A stretch of DNA of 64,000 bases from Eretmocerus hayati (GCA_029851415.1 CM056742.1:79350748-79414747); one strand, 5' to 3'; numbered from the stretch's first letter, positions 33,740-45,230 are shown. Notes: generated from the sequence alone by a model not told the origin. Translations and numbers: made by a program.

Positions 33740-36700
33740 GTAGTCCAGGGGAATTAGACTGACGGAGGGCTGTTTCGGGTAAAAATTAAAGAATAAAGTT
33801 TAAAAATACGACCGTATCGAGCGAGACATCAAGATATTGCATCTAAGCTTGGTGACGACGCGGTGTGGGAGGAGTTGTTTCAAAAGATTCATGAAGTTGG
33901 GAAGAGTGCTTTTCTGACCTCTGGGGAAGCGGCTATTGAGATTACAGTAGAATGTTGTTATTCAAACTTGTAGCAAAAACTCAGATGCAAATTTTGCTTT
34001 TCGCAAGGTATCTCTATCTTTTTTTGTTAATGCATGAATCGAGGAAAAGTGTCAAGAACGTAATTTTCTCACCATTCATTTTCTCGGAAAATTCAAATAG
34101 AAGACTCTTTTCCTTCCCGTGAGGAGTTAATCTTGATGCCATATATTCAATCTCGAGGTTAATTGTTTATTAAAAAACGGCCAATTTCTAGCAACAATTT
34201 CCTCGGCTTCTGCCATAGTTGAAGCGCTGCACTTTGGTAGAAAAACACTAGCAGGTCTATAGAATAAAATGCAGCTTCAACCTGATGGGTTTTGGCATTT
34301 TGACTAATTTAATTCCATTGTTTTCCGCAAAGTATAATTTTTATCGTATAAACAAATTGAATGACTTGCCCATGAATGGTTATCTCCGGATATCGACCAC
34401 AGATTCTGGTAGCTGCTATTCTTAGACGAATCAAAAAAAATCCAATCTCCCAGCATTAGGGGCTGAGTTACGTTTTTTTCTTCAAATCGTAGCTGCTCGA
34501 CCAATGACATTTGAAAAATGACCTTGGAATATAGCATTAAGATTGAATTGATCAATCTGTCAAAAAATTGACAGGTCATTAAATAATCAACTCTATTCAG
34601 GAAGCATGTGTAAATGTATGGAGTGTATAGAGCAGTGCCCGCACGCTCACCGGAGGGAGAGTGGGCGAAGCCGGAGAGATGCTGTAAGCAGCGCGAGAGT
34701 GAACTGAATCGCGCGCTTCAAATCGGGATATGCCTTGATAATCATCGATATCTCCAAAACTTATTGAGCAAATTCGGCCAATTTTTTTTTATTCTCGGGT
34801 AGCTCTCCAGAAAAATAGCACTGGCGTTACCGTCATCCTTCTAAATAGATATTGTTTGTCGGAAACAAATACTCTTCGACTTGGGATGGACATTATAGCA
34901 ATTCCTTGGGTGTGTTTTTCATCAGTGCCAACTATGTCAATAGTATTAGAGCCGCAGGTAACATTCTTATACTTTCCAGGCTTCAGGGGTGAAAATGTCA
35001 ATTTCGTCGCCTGTAGTCAACCGAACTCCGACTCCCGGATCCGTCGGGACGCATGTACAGAGTTCTTTGCTTCAAATTCTTCTTCAATCTCTTCTCTTCA
35101 AATTCTGCTCAATTGGATCGAATCTATGCAGAAAAATCCGCTGCAGTTGTACGAAAGGATGCACGGCTAAGACGTGTACGTGTAGAAAATATGGATTGCG
35201 CTGTTCGAGTTCATGTTCTGGTTGTTGTGGTGAATCTTGTACTAATATTGAAATCGAGAATATCCCTGAAAATTATATTGATATTCTAGGTACAGGACAA
35301 CTTGAACCCCGTTTGATCGATAGTCCACCAGATGATTTGATAGATGTTATACAAAGTATGGAATATGACAATGAGCAGGTTGCTTGTGAATTGAATGTTC
35401 CGTGTTAATCTGATGAGGAAGATGAAGTGAAGACGAGAATCAGAGATTGCGAGATTTTGTATGGAACCTGAATTTTGGGGGCAACCAAAGCCCATACATT
35501 AAGATAATGTCATGTAGCACGTATTATGTAATTATAATCGTAACGGAATCATTGTTACTCTTATCAATAAATAAATTACGGAATTTTCAACGAGAAATTG
35601 TTATAAGAATCTTAAAAAAACCATGCCACTATTGATAGATGGAACTTCTCAAGATTCCAGAAACAGTGCTAGTCTCGAGCAGATGATGTCCATTTAAAAG
35701 AATGATAGTAATGCGAATGCTATTTTTTTGGAGAGCTACCCGGGGATGAATAAAAATGGTTGAATTTGCTCAATAAGTTTTAGAGTTATCGATGATTTTT
35801 AAGGCATGTCCCCATTTGAAGCGCGCGATTCAGTTGACTCTCGCGCTGCTTACAGCCTCTCTCCGGCTTTCCTCACTCTCCGTCCGGTAAGCGCGAGGGC
35901 ACTGCTCTATACACCCCATAATTTTACACATGCTTTCTGAATAGAGTTGGTTATTTAATGACCTGTCAATTTTTTGACAGATAGATCAACTCAATCTCAA
36001 TGCTATATTTCAAGGTCATTTTTCAAGTGTCATTGGTCGAGCAGCTACGATTTGGAGAAAAAAAACGTAACTCACCCCCTAATGCTCGGGGGTTGAAGTT
36101 TTTTTTAAATTCGTCAAAAAATAACAGCTACCAGAATCCGTGGTCGATATTTGAAGATAATCATTCATGGGCAAGTTATTCAATTTGTTTATACGCTAAA
36201 AATGACACTTTGCGGAAAACAATGGAATTAAATTACTCTAAATGCCAAAATCCATGAGGTTGAAGCTGCATTTTATTCTATAGACCTGCTAGTGACATTC
36301 TGCCAAAGTGCAGCGCTTTAACTATGGCAGAAGCCGAGGAAATCGTTGCTAAAAATTGGCCGTTTTTCAATAAACAATTAGGCTCAAAATGAAACTCGCC
36401 AAGGTACATATCCAGGAAAAAATACATGTGCATATGGCATCGAGATGAACTCCTCACGGGAAGGAGAAGAGTCTTCTATTTGAATTTTCCGTGAAGATGA
36501 ATGGTGAAAAAATGACGTTTTTGACGCTTTTCCTCGATTCATGCATTAAAAAAAAAGATAGAGATACCTAGTAAAAAGCAAAATTTGCATCCGAGTTCTG
36601 GCTACAAGTTTGAATCACAACATTCTACTGTAATCTGAATAGCCGCTTCCCCAGAGGCCAGAAAAAAACTTTTCCCAACTTCATGAATTTTTTTAAACTT

Positions 36701-36822
36701 CTCCCACACCGCATCGTCACCAAGCTTAACTGCAATATCTGGATGTCCCGCTCTATACGATCGTATTTTCTAACATCATTCTTTAGTTTTTCCCCGAAAG
36801 AAGTCTTATTCTCCTGGACTAC
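33740..36822. mobile_element. 3.1 kb foldback element with a unique gene-bearing loop
   Basis: Inverted arms of about 1.0-1.1 kb (about 33740-34815 and 35735-36822) flank a unique centre of about 920 bp. The outer ends are GTAGTCCAGGGGAATTAGAC and its complement. Paired landmarks include accgtatcgagcg, aagatagagatacct, cataccatgg-type runs and gaagccgaggaaat. Each arm holds a matching ORF fragment (34579-34304 minus and 36000-36257 plus) sharing S-L-V-E-Q-L-R-F and D-N-H-S-W-A-S. The loop carries a CXC-type ORF. A target duplication could not be set. It abuts the truncated BEL/Pao B. Confidence 0.75.
34989..35408 (+). CDS. Cys-rich CXC-domain-like ORF in the foldback loop
   Basis: A 139-codon frame lying wholly in the unique loop. 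Residues about 47-87 have the spacing C-x4-C-x-C-x3-C-x4-C-x-C-x6-C-x3-C-x2-C-C-x3-C-T-N. This closely resembles one repeat of the tesmin/TSO1-like CXC zinc-binding domain (C-x-C-x4-C with Y/G-L-x-C and C-x-N). After it comes an acidic tail with P-P-D-D-L-I-D-V-I. The N-terminal 40 residues are low-complexity and may not be coding. The true start could be an upstream exon: a possible acceptor (ctttccag) occurs at about 34979. CXC domains bind DNA. Here it may be the tail of a transposon-encoded protein whose catalytic part is missing. Confidence 0.5.
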   Translation: MKMSISSPVVNRTPTPGSVGTHVQSSLLQILLQSLLFKFCSIGSNLCRKIRCSCTKGCTAKTCTCRKYGLRCSSSCSGCCGESCTNIEIENIPENYIDILGTGQLEPRLIDSPPDDLIDVIQSMEYDNEQVACELNVPC

Positions 36823-38551
36823 AACGCCAACCCTTGATTGGGTCCCTCTAGATATTTATAGAACAAGGTTGTTTCGATGATTCCACAATAATTCTTGTCC
36901 AGTCAGACGAAAGAATCTGAGGAAATCCTGAAGATAATCTCATCACTAGATCATTTAATTAATCACATGGATGACTTGAGATTATTTCCTCGTTCTTGTT
37001 GGGGCTCGGAAATGTACAGTTTTCTGTGCTTTCGTCCTGAATATTCTTCCAGAACAACATATCTCGAGGGGGGGGGGGGTGTAGGACTTCGTCATCTACC
37101 AGAAGGAACGGTCTCGAAGGAGTTGAGAATGTGCCCATTGCTCTGGAATTCGACGATGTGATATCGGTACTTTTTTATCAGCAGTTGGGCCCGCATTGTT
37201 GATCCATGAGACTGCATTAGGAGCAAACTACCCAATTTCACGTGAACTTATGAAGCAGGGTCTGAATAATAGACAACGAACCCACAACTCTTCATTAGCG
37301 CACAAAGTAGTTACTCTAGGGGTAGACGGAATGTAAACGTTCTCATATATTCTAAATAAAAATTCATCTCCAAGTTCTCGGCAGAGATTCACGGGCACGA
37401 ATTCACGCTTGTAGTTGAAATGGGCATTTCTCAGAAACATCCAGGGTATTTACAGATTGTCAGCAGGAAACATTTTCACCAAGGATTCATTACTTGCCTG
37501 TCATCCATTGCTGAATTCACAGTGCTCAATGTGAAATTTGGAATCAAATGGGTTTCAGCTCTCTTAGCAACGGTGACTTAGGATTAGGCTTGGAATCCTG
37601 TGTAATAGTCCCTGATCGTATTTCGGATATTTCCGGAGTGAGAAAAACTAGGTTGCCCTGACATTCATGGTTCTCCGATAGATTCGCACAACTCAATATC
37701 TTCCCGGAGCCCAGTGCCGATCACAAAATTCTCAGCGGCTACTCTCAGTGTCGCGGCTGTTCTTAAGATACTGAAGAATGATAGTAGTAGGCTGTGCTGC
37801 GATCAGTTTTCAAGGTGGAGATAGTAAGGTTTCCGACCATGGATCTAATATTCTCGACTCTTTCCCAGCACTCATCACCTTCTCTCGGCTCAGGATCAGT
37901 CTCAGAGCTCATTACTGCTATTCTTGGCTCAGAGATTAGGCGTTGAATATTGCTATACTCTCTCTCATGTGCCCAAGTGATTTCAGATCGGCAGCATAGT
38001 TCTTTTTCACCTAGAATACACCATCCCTTGCTCAATTTGCACTGATCTCCAGCTTTTTCTGTGCGATAGTTGATCTCGAATCTCTCTAAGGCAATGCTCA
38101 GACTTGGGATTTGGCTCGGGATCCTGTTCAATGCTTCTGAAAGGCACTCAACATTTCTGTGACCTCGTCGCATATTGAATTCCGTGACGAGACCGATGAA
38201 TCTGGGAATATTGATTTTCGCTCGTTTCTGATGCTGACGAGACGTTTTTTAGTCAAACAGATCAGAATTGGTCTCAACTCCTTCTACTGCAATTTCAAAA
38301 GTCTCGTTCAGGCTCAAAACCTCGAAGTTTGATGGGAGAATGTATTGCGAAGTTTTTGAGGTAGCAGTAGGATCCTCTCCGACATGGAATCCATTACTCT
38401 CGACTAGTCCACAGCGCTCAACACTCTTCCCCGGCTCAGAATGAATCTTGGAGCTGATCGCGGTGGTTTTCAGACCTGAGGTTAGGCTTTGAATATCGCT
38501 ATTGACAATCAGAATGTACTCCGAATAATTTTAGATCGTCGGTATACTTCC
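36823..38551. other. Non-coding interval with a diverged repeated block
   Basis: Contains an 11-base G run near 37070. A block of about 110 bp with actctcgact, cggctcag, agctcatt/agctgat and gattaggcgttgaatat occurs at about 37850-37960 and again at about 38390-38500. Weaker relatives lie near 37690 and 37560. A minus-strand frame of 136 codons (38173-37763) covers one block. It is charged and unlike any family I know, so it is not called as a gene. Confidence 0.35.
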
Positions 38552-38995
38552 CAAGGGGGAAATAACTAATATTCCATACTGTAGATACTTGGCTTATAAC
38601 TGTACGTACTTGCTCGTACCTGTAGATACTCGCAATAGTAATTCCTGCTACCTACACAGTACGGAATGGGTATGTGATGGATTTTGGAGAGGCGCTCCAA
38701 ATGCACGCAACAGTAGTTGCCAGTATGTGACGGGTACTGAACAAGTACGTGACGGATTCTGGAGCCCTCGCTCAGGTAGCCGCATGGCAGTAAATTCGTG
38801 TATGTGCCAAGTACGGATCGAGTACGTGACGGACTCTAAGAGCGGGTGACGGGGTACCATGAGGCAGTAGTTGCCAGCACGTAATAGGAACGGGACAAGT
38901 ATGTGACGGACTCCGTGAGCGCAGCTGGTCTGATTCAACCTACCTTGAATGCCGGTGTCTCCTGCTACCATTGACTTAGTACAGAAACCAACCAA

Positions 38996-39066
38996 ATTTT
39001 GTAAATTTGCTTGTTGTAACCGAGTTCTCGTTATAACCGAGCTCGTTATAATCGAGTTCTACTGTA
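38996..39066. mobile_element. Pogo/Tigger-like terminus
   Basis: Read on minus, it begins CAGTAGAACTCGATTATAAC just inside a TA, then has three tandem cgttataaccgagtt-type units. This is the typical end structure of pogo/Tigger-like MITEs. No opposite end was located inside the host element. Confidence 0.4.
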
Positions 39067-39629
39067 TAACCAAAATCGGTGACCAAAAATGGTGATAGTT
39101 GAGAGGAATCTTGGAAAAAGTATTATCTAGTTTAATGCTGACAAAAAAAGATGATTTTCGTATGAAGATATCATTCCTATAGGTAAGGTATGGAATAAGT
39201 TAGCTTATAAGTGGAATATCCCAACTTCAACGGAGTGTAGTATTTTACCTTCTCGTTTAGGATAATTCACACCGCCATGAATTTTCGAACAGTCTCTCGC
39301 GATCCAAACATTGGTGTGCATATTTTTTTAATCCGCAAATTAATTGGTAGTCTTATGAATTGGAGGATTGATGTATGGATGTCAGAACGATTCCTAGCTA
39401 TTGTTACGGATTAAAGTATTTCCTTTTGACCCCATCAGTCCCACACTTTTTCAATCATCCAAATTTTCGTTCAATAATTCTCATATTCTGATGATAATAT
39501 CTCCGTCTTTGATGTGCTACAGATCTGGTGTCGATCCCTGTTAATTTCGAAGGGTCTGAGGAGACGAGGGATGGATCAAAATTTCTTTGCTTGGATCAAA
39601 ATTAGTTCTGCGGATGTATTGTCTACTTA

Positions 39630-39854
39630 CCGTCAAATTGGGTAATTTTGGTACACGTGGGGTAACTTTGGTACACTCTCAGAAGTCTTGTACAACGCTC
39701 AGGAGCAACTCAGTTAATTTCACAGCACTCCAATCAAATTCTTTTATCAATTCTAATACTATGGAATCCTATTTATTGCTCCTGGAACGTACGACAAGCC
39801 TTTGGAGGGTGTACCAAAGTTACCCCACTATTCCAAAATTACCCAATTTGACGG
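39630..39854. mobile_element. 225 bp TA-flanked MITE
   Basis: Inverted ends CCGTCAAATTGGGTAATTTT and the complement extend through gtggggtaactttggtacac. They are flanked by TA (39628-39629 and 39855-39856). It is nested within the 8-bp-TSD transposon. The plus-strand frame at 39587-40024 only runs through it by chance. Confidence 0.75.
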
Positions 39855-41684
39855 TATTTAGTAAAGCTTTGCAAAAGGATTTCCTCACGATAAATATCAC
39901 CAATATTTCATCATATCTTCATAATAGACAAATCGCAATCATTAAAAACACTTCTTTCTACCTGCCAATCTTTACTCAGCATGAGTTATCGATTCGAAAC
40001 CGAACGTACTCATTACGAATCTAGTTATCCTGATTGTGCTTACCTGAATCGGTGGGCTCAAATGTCTGAAAAGTTTGATAAAATAAGGGAAAATAGACTT
40101 GAAACTTACAGTGCCACTCCGCTGTATGTATGAGGTATGATTAGTAACAAGTATGTTCAAGGCTGATCAAGATACTGTACCAAATTCACTAATTTTCATC
40201 CGTCATCTTCGAGTTGAAATATGTTCTTCTGTAACACTTGTTCAATGAAGCATCCGGGGAAGGACAGCATACTCACGAGAACTCTGATTTATATCAATCC
40301 ACCCACTACTAGTGAAAATATAAATTTCTGAGCATAAAACTTATGACGATGGCTCTGGGAACATTTGAAACGTCAAACAAGATTTGATGTTAATCCTTGT
40401 GTTAATACCAATATCATTCAGAGGTTCATAATTTGAGACAGCAAGAATGTATGTATGGGTACCCTCAATGATTCATTATCTCATAAGTTTCGCCAAAACA
40501 CTCATGTGCATGAAATCAGATGCAGACGATTTTAATTCGAGACTCTCTTTGTGGGTCAATTCCTTTCAGATGCATGTATAATAACGGTACGTGGATTCGC
40601 GAACTTTGTGACCTTCCCCAAGGATCAACCAAAATAGACTTTGTGGAGTACGATTGAAGAGTTATGATATCAAATCCGCGGGACAGCATTGCATACCCAC
40701 CTTTTCTTTCTGCTTTAGCTTTAATTTATTCATTCATTTATTCATTGAAATTTGATGCCATTTCCATTAGGAAATTATCGATCACGATTTGACCATCCAA
40801 TTACTTGTCAATGCAAAAACGTATGTAGCTCACATCACGAAGGAGAATGACCTACCCATAGAGTTCAAAAAACCAACTCCTTTGGCCATCTATGACATCC
40901 TCAATGCTTCCATCCTGAAGTGTAATTTCTCATTACTTTGACCTCACAATCTAGGTACGTTATGAAACTATGAACAGTCCTAAAGTGCCATTTTTCAAAT
41001 TACGTAATCATCACTACGTGATAATTACGTAGCAGGAGACACCGTCATTCAAGGTAGGTTGAATCAGACCAGCTGCGCTCACGGAGCCCGTCACATACTT
41101 GTCCCGTTCCTATTACGTGCTGGCAACTACTGCCTCATGGTACCCCGTCACCCGCTCTTAGAGTCCGTCACGTACTCGATCCGTACTTGGCACATACACG
41201 AATTTACTGTCATGCGGCTCGCCGAGCGAGGGCTCCAGAATCCGTCACGTACTTGTTCAGTACCCGTCACATACTGGCAACTACTGTTGCGTGCATTTGG
41301 AGCGCCTCTCCAAAATCCATCACATACCCATTCCGTACTGTGTAGGTAGCAGGAATTACTATTGCGAGTATCTACAGGTACGAGCAAGTACGTACAGTTA
41401 TAAGCCAAGTATCTACAGTATGGAATATTAGTTATTTCCCCCTTGATACTTCCTCTCCATCTAGAACTCACTATTGAATATGAATCTTCTATATGAATCC
41501 TCTATCGGTAAGTGACACCATCACACGTACTTCTATTCATCCCTCCACACTTGATACTGTGTACTGCCATAAAAGGCCCACGGGCATCCTGTTACAGATC
41601 ATTGCACGCTCAATTCTGCAAGCTACCGTCTAATCCATGAATATCAGTGGATTTCGACTGCTTGCAATCAGTTTAAGTATATCT

Positions 41685-43170
41685 GTCGCAGGCTCTTGGT
41701 GAAATCAGCCTTTTCATGAAAATCCTAGGCTCTTCATGAAGAGCCGGCCAATCGTGTCAGCGCTCATCCCTTTCACTTCCTTACACCATCGGCCTAGCCT
41801 TTTCGTGAAAAGGCTGACTCGTCCAGCCTTTTCGTGAAAAGGCCAAGTCGGGTTAGGCTCTTGGTGTACAGCTGGGCGGAACCGCTATTGCCGTCGAGCA
41901 AAGTCAACGTCGCTCGCGGTCCAAGCTGTCATATCAACTTATCTTTTGGAATTATATGCAGTTGATGATAAGTCGGTATTGGTGATATGTTTACAATTAT
42001 ATTCAATTATTGAGAAATCGATGATATATTTGATTGAACATTGATTTTCATATTGATATCCCCTATCTATGATGAATACTTTGATATGAATTAATTAACT
42101 GAGGGATAAATAATATTCTTCGACTGTACATGAATAAATTTTTGTCTCACATGCCCTTACGAGAAAATAATTACCGGTTATACCACCCGGTCCCGTACCC
42201 GCGGGGACATCCCTGTGGGTTCCCTCGCGGGATTTAGACCCAGAAAAATCCCCGTGGAACACTCATGGGGACTCACCGCCTTAATTTGCACATTGAACGG
42301 TGACGATTGAACTTGGGCAATTTTTGTTTAGGAAACAAAATTATTCATGAAAATTGAAAAAATCAGGAACAAATAGAAGAGCAGGCGCGGCGTTGTTGAG
42401 ATCATACAGATTGAGGTTGCATTATATACTTTATGGTTGATTCAGTCGTGACCACAACAACGCCGCGCCTGCTCTTCTATTTGTTCCTGATTTTTTCAAT
42501 TTTCATGAATAATTTTGTTTCCTAAACAAAAATTGCCCAAGTTCAATCGTCACCGTTCAATGTGCAAATTAAGGCGGTGAGTGCCCATGAGAGTTCCACG
42601 GGGATTTTTCTGGGTCCAAATCCCGCGAGGAAACCCTCAGGGATGTCCCCGCGGGTATGGGACCGCGTGGTATAACCGGTAATTATTTTCTCGTAAGGGC
42701 ATGTGAGACAAAAATTTATTCATGTCGTACAGTCGAAGAATATTATTTATTCGACAGTTAATTAATTCATATCAAAGTATTCATCATAGATAGGGGATAT
42801 CAATATGAAAATCAATGTTCAATCGAATATATCATCGATTCTCAATAATTGAATATAATTGTAAACATATCACCAATACCGACTTATCATCAACTGCATA
42901 TAATTCCAAAAGATAAGTTGATACGACAGCTTGGACCGCGAGCGACGTTGACTTTGCTCGACGGCAATAGCGGTTCCGCCCAGCTGTACACCAAGAGCCT
43001 AACCCGACTTGGCCTTTTCACGAAAAGGCTGGACGAGTCAGCCTTTCCACGAAAAGGCTAGGCCGATGGTGTAAGGAAGTGAACGGGATGAGCGCTGACA
43101 CGATTGGCCGGCTCTTCATGAAGAGCCTAGGATTTTCATGAAAAGGCTGATTTCACCAAGAGCCTGCGAC
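41685..43170. mobile_element. 1.49 kb near-perfect palindromic element, 6-bp TSD
   Basis: The ends are GTCGCAGGCTCTTGGTG and its complement, flanked by ATATCT (41679-41684 and 43171-43176). Arms of about 710 bp differ at only a handful of positions and flank a loop of about 60 bp, so the insertion is recent or the arms are homogenised. Each arm carries three AGCCTTTTCGTGAAAAGGCT-type palindromes, clustered subterminally like protein-binding sites. A GC-rich block with cccgcggggacatccct lies near the loop. No coding frame of substance was found. Confidence 0.85.
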
Positions 43171-43176
43171 ATATCT

Positions 43177-43463
43177 ACGTGGAAGCTTTCTCGGAGGTTA
43201 TGTTATAACCTATGATTCAACAACCACATTGCCTGCCACACGTGTTTGAGAATTGCAGACTCCATTCGGCTACCTACGTCAGTCGTCAGGTGGCGACAAG
43301 AGCCTCCCACAGCGCAGAGTTCTACTGTACCATCTCAGTGATTTGTTTTGGTTCTGCAAGTTTAAAAGCCCACTCACAAATTCAGAATCGTGTTTCTGCT
43401 ACAATTTTGTGTATCTTGGAGTGGAAGTGTCAGTGTTCTTCATAGGTACTCATATCTTTTAGG
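43177..43463. other. 5' flank of ORF1-like pseudogene
   Basis: Short frames on the plus strand only. This may be the 5' untranslated part of the non-LTR element whose ORF1 starts at 43464; nothing else is supported. Confidence 0.3.
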
Positions 43464-44539
43464 ATGCAAGCGCAGGGAATCGAGTTTCAGGACGATCCTG
43501 AGGCTCCTCCCTGGTTCAACCGTTTTATGCGTAGGTTTGATGAGCAGAACAGAGAAAATTATAAGAAAGTCGAAATACTTGTGACGCGATTGAATGACCT
43601 AGGGCAATGAATTCGTATTTCTCAAAATCAACTCCATGCAGAACTTACAAGGGGGACCCCCGGAGTGCGGGTCACCAAAGCTCACCAGACTTTTTTCACA
43701 GCCTTGTACCACCTAGAATATGAAGAACCCAGAGTAGCTCCGTCAAATGGGCCCTCTGTCCGGAGTTACCGCCCATGACATTAGCATTGCCCATATAGGC
43801 CCATGTTAGAAAGTGATATATATAGATATACTGGCAATGCTAACATTTTCACTTGTAGCTCTGAACAGGGGGCCTATTTGACAGGACTACTCTGGATTCT
43901 TCATATTCTAGGTGGTGCGAGACTGTGAAAAAAGTTTGATGAGATTTGGTGACCCGCACTTCGTGGGTCCCCCTTATTAGTGATGTTCAGTCTCAAGTTA
44001 ACAGTCTTGCTCAAAATTTGCTTATTGTTGATACGCCTGAAATTCGTATCGCTGGCATTTCTGATGAACTCAAATCTGAACCTGAACAAACAGTCTCTAG
44101 AGTTTTAGAATCGATCGGAGTGAAAGAATGCGTTGCTCAAGTGAGTGAAATTTCTGGAGGGTCTCCACATAAAAATGTGGCTGATTCCGTAGCAACACGC
44201 AACTCGATTTCACATACAAAAACTTGCTCTACTCATACTTTGGAAATCAAATTATCCTCGACTCTTACGCGAGACAAGATTTTTTCTCGTGTTCCTAAAC
44301 TCCGAAACATGACTGCGAATTCAATATTTGGAGCTGGTGGAAATGAAAGAGTATATGTTTCGTCGCTCTGGCCAAAACCTGTGTAGGAATCGCTCCGTGC
44401 TTCGTGTCAAAAGGGTAAAGATCTAAAGTACTTGCATCCAACTGTCCGCAACAATATCGTATGTATGCGCTCCCAGAAAAATTCGTCTCTCATTCCTGTA
44501 TTCGCTCCGTCCACCTCTATCTGTCGGCAAAAAGTCTGA
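43464..44539 (+). pseudogene. Non-LTR retrotransposon ORF1-like protein, broken
   Basis: The frame from ATG 43464 has a short acidic start, then a coiled-coil-like stretch. After the hairpin element it continues in the same frame into I-R-I-A-G-I-S-D-E and V-L-E-S-I-G-V-K. This is the RRM-like fold start seen in ORF1 and FP25K-like proteins. It ends with Y-L-H-P-T-V-R-N and S-L-I-P-V-F-A-P-S. ORF1 proteins bind the element RNA. Broken by TGA after about 48 codons, a 329 bp insertion and a TAG near 44384. The final stop is at 44537-44539. No ORF2 follows: a palindromic element starts 115 bp further on. Confidence 0.55.
43648..43976. mobile_element. Hairpin MITE family H, copy 4, inside ORF1
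   Basis: A 329 bp element starting CAAGGGGGACCCCCGG, flanked by TTA on both sides (43645-43647 and 43977-43979). The loop has attagcattgcccatatagg, atgttagaaagtg and atatatatagatatact. Removing the element and one TTA restores the ORF1 frame across the coiled-coil segment. Arms are similar to copy 1. Confidence 0.85.
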
Positions 44540-44654
44540 CTGTAGCGCTCGCGGTGACCGAACACGATACGAAAACACGGGGGCCAGCGGCAGGGTAGCA
44601 GCGCGTCAGCTGCATATATATAGGCGTGCGTTATTCCCCAACTTTCGATTCTCC

Positions 44655-45230
44655 ACGATACCATCGTGAATTTTTCATTTTTGATATGAAAAACGAGAGA
44701 AAAACTCCTGCTGCGCCCTGTGCGACGTATCCGGCTTTGCCGCTTGAACATCATTCTTACATTGAAAACCCTATTCTGAAAATTCCGCCCTCCCAAACCT
44801 CCGTGCCTCTGGGATTACTGTGATCTTTCATGACCCCTCTTGGACCATAAAAAATATCGAAATACACTATTCCGACGTAAAATTTCACGAAGAGCACAAT
44901 GAAAGTACCAGTTTCGATAGTGATTCTTCCAAAGAATTACGAATATCACCCGGGGTCACGTAGAAATTCAAAACGGACAGTTTTATCGTGTTCCTCGTGG
45001 AATTTTACGTCGAAATATTGTATTTTGATATTTTTCATGGTCCAAGAGGAGCCATGAGAAATCACAGTGCTCCCAGAGGCACAGAGGGTGGGGAGGGCGA
45101 AATTTTGAGTATAGGGTTTTCAATCTCAAAATGTTGTTCGAGCGGCGAAGCAGGATACGTCGCACAGCGCGCGGCAGAAGTTTTTTCCCGTTCTTCTACA
45201 TCAAAGATCGAAAATTCACGATGGTATTGT
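44655..45230. mobile_element. 576 bp inverted-repeat element
   Basis: Arms of about 250 bp (44655-44905 and 44985-45230) flank a spacer of about 80 bp. The ends read ACGATACCATCGTGAATTTT and (complement) ACAATACCATCGTGAATTTT. Internal pairs include gcgacgtatcc, gaaaaccctat and gacgtaaaattccacgag. Arms are clearly diverged. No target duplication is obvious and there is no transposase. Confidence 0.7.

Larger units (their letters stand above)
38552..41445. mobile_element. 2.9 kb transposon with 417 bp TIRs and 8-bp TSD
   Basis: The termini are CAAGGGGGAAATAACTAATA and its complement. Arms of about 417 bp (38552-38968 and 41029-41445) are nearly identical. A perfect 8-bp duplication ATACTTCC flanks it (38544-38551 and 41446-41453). 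The arms contain several copies of a gtacgtgacggactc-type motif, possible transposase-binding repeats. The 2.06 kb interior has no transposase. It holds a pogo/Tigger-like end at about 38996-39066 and a nested 225 bp MITE. The 8-bp duplication and long TIRs fit hAT, P or Mutator-like groups, and I cannot choose among them. Confidence 0.85.

Noticed and set aside
33740..36822. Polinton/Maverick-type large virus-like transposon
   Set aside because: Long inverted repeats invited the idea, but the loop is under 1 kb and holds no polymerase, integrase, protease or capsid gene.
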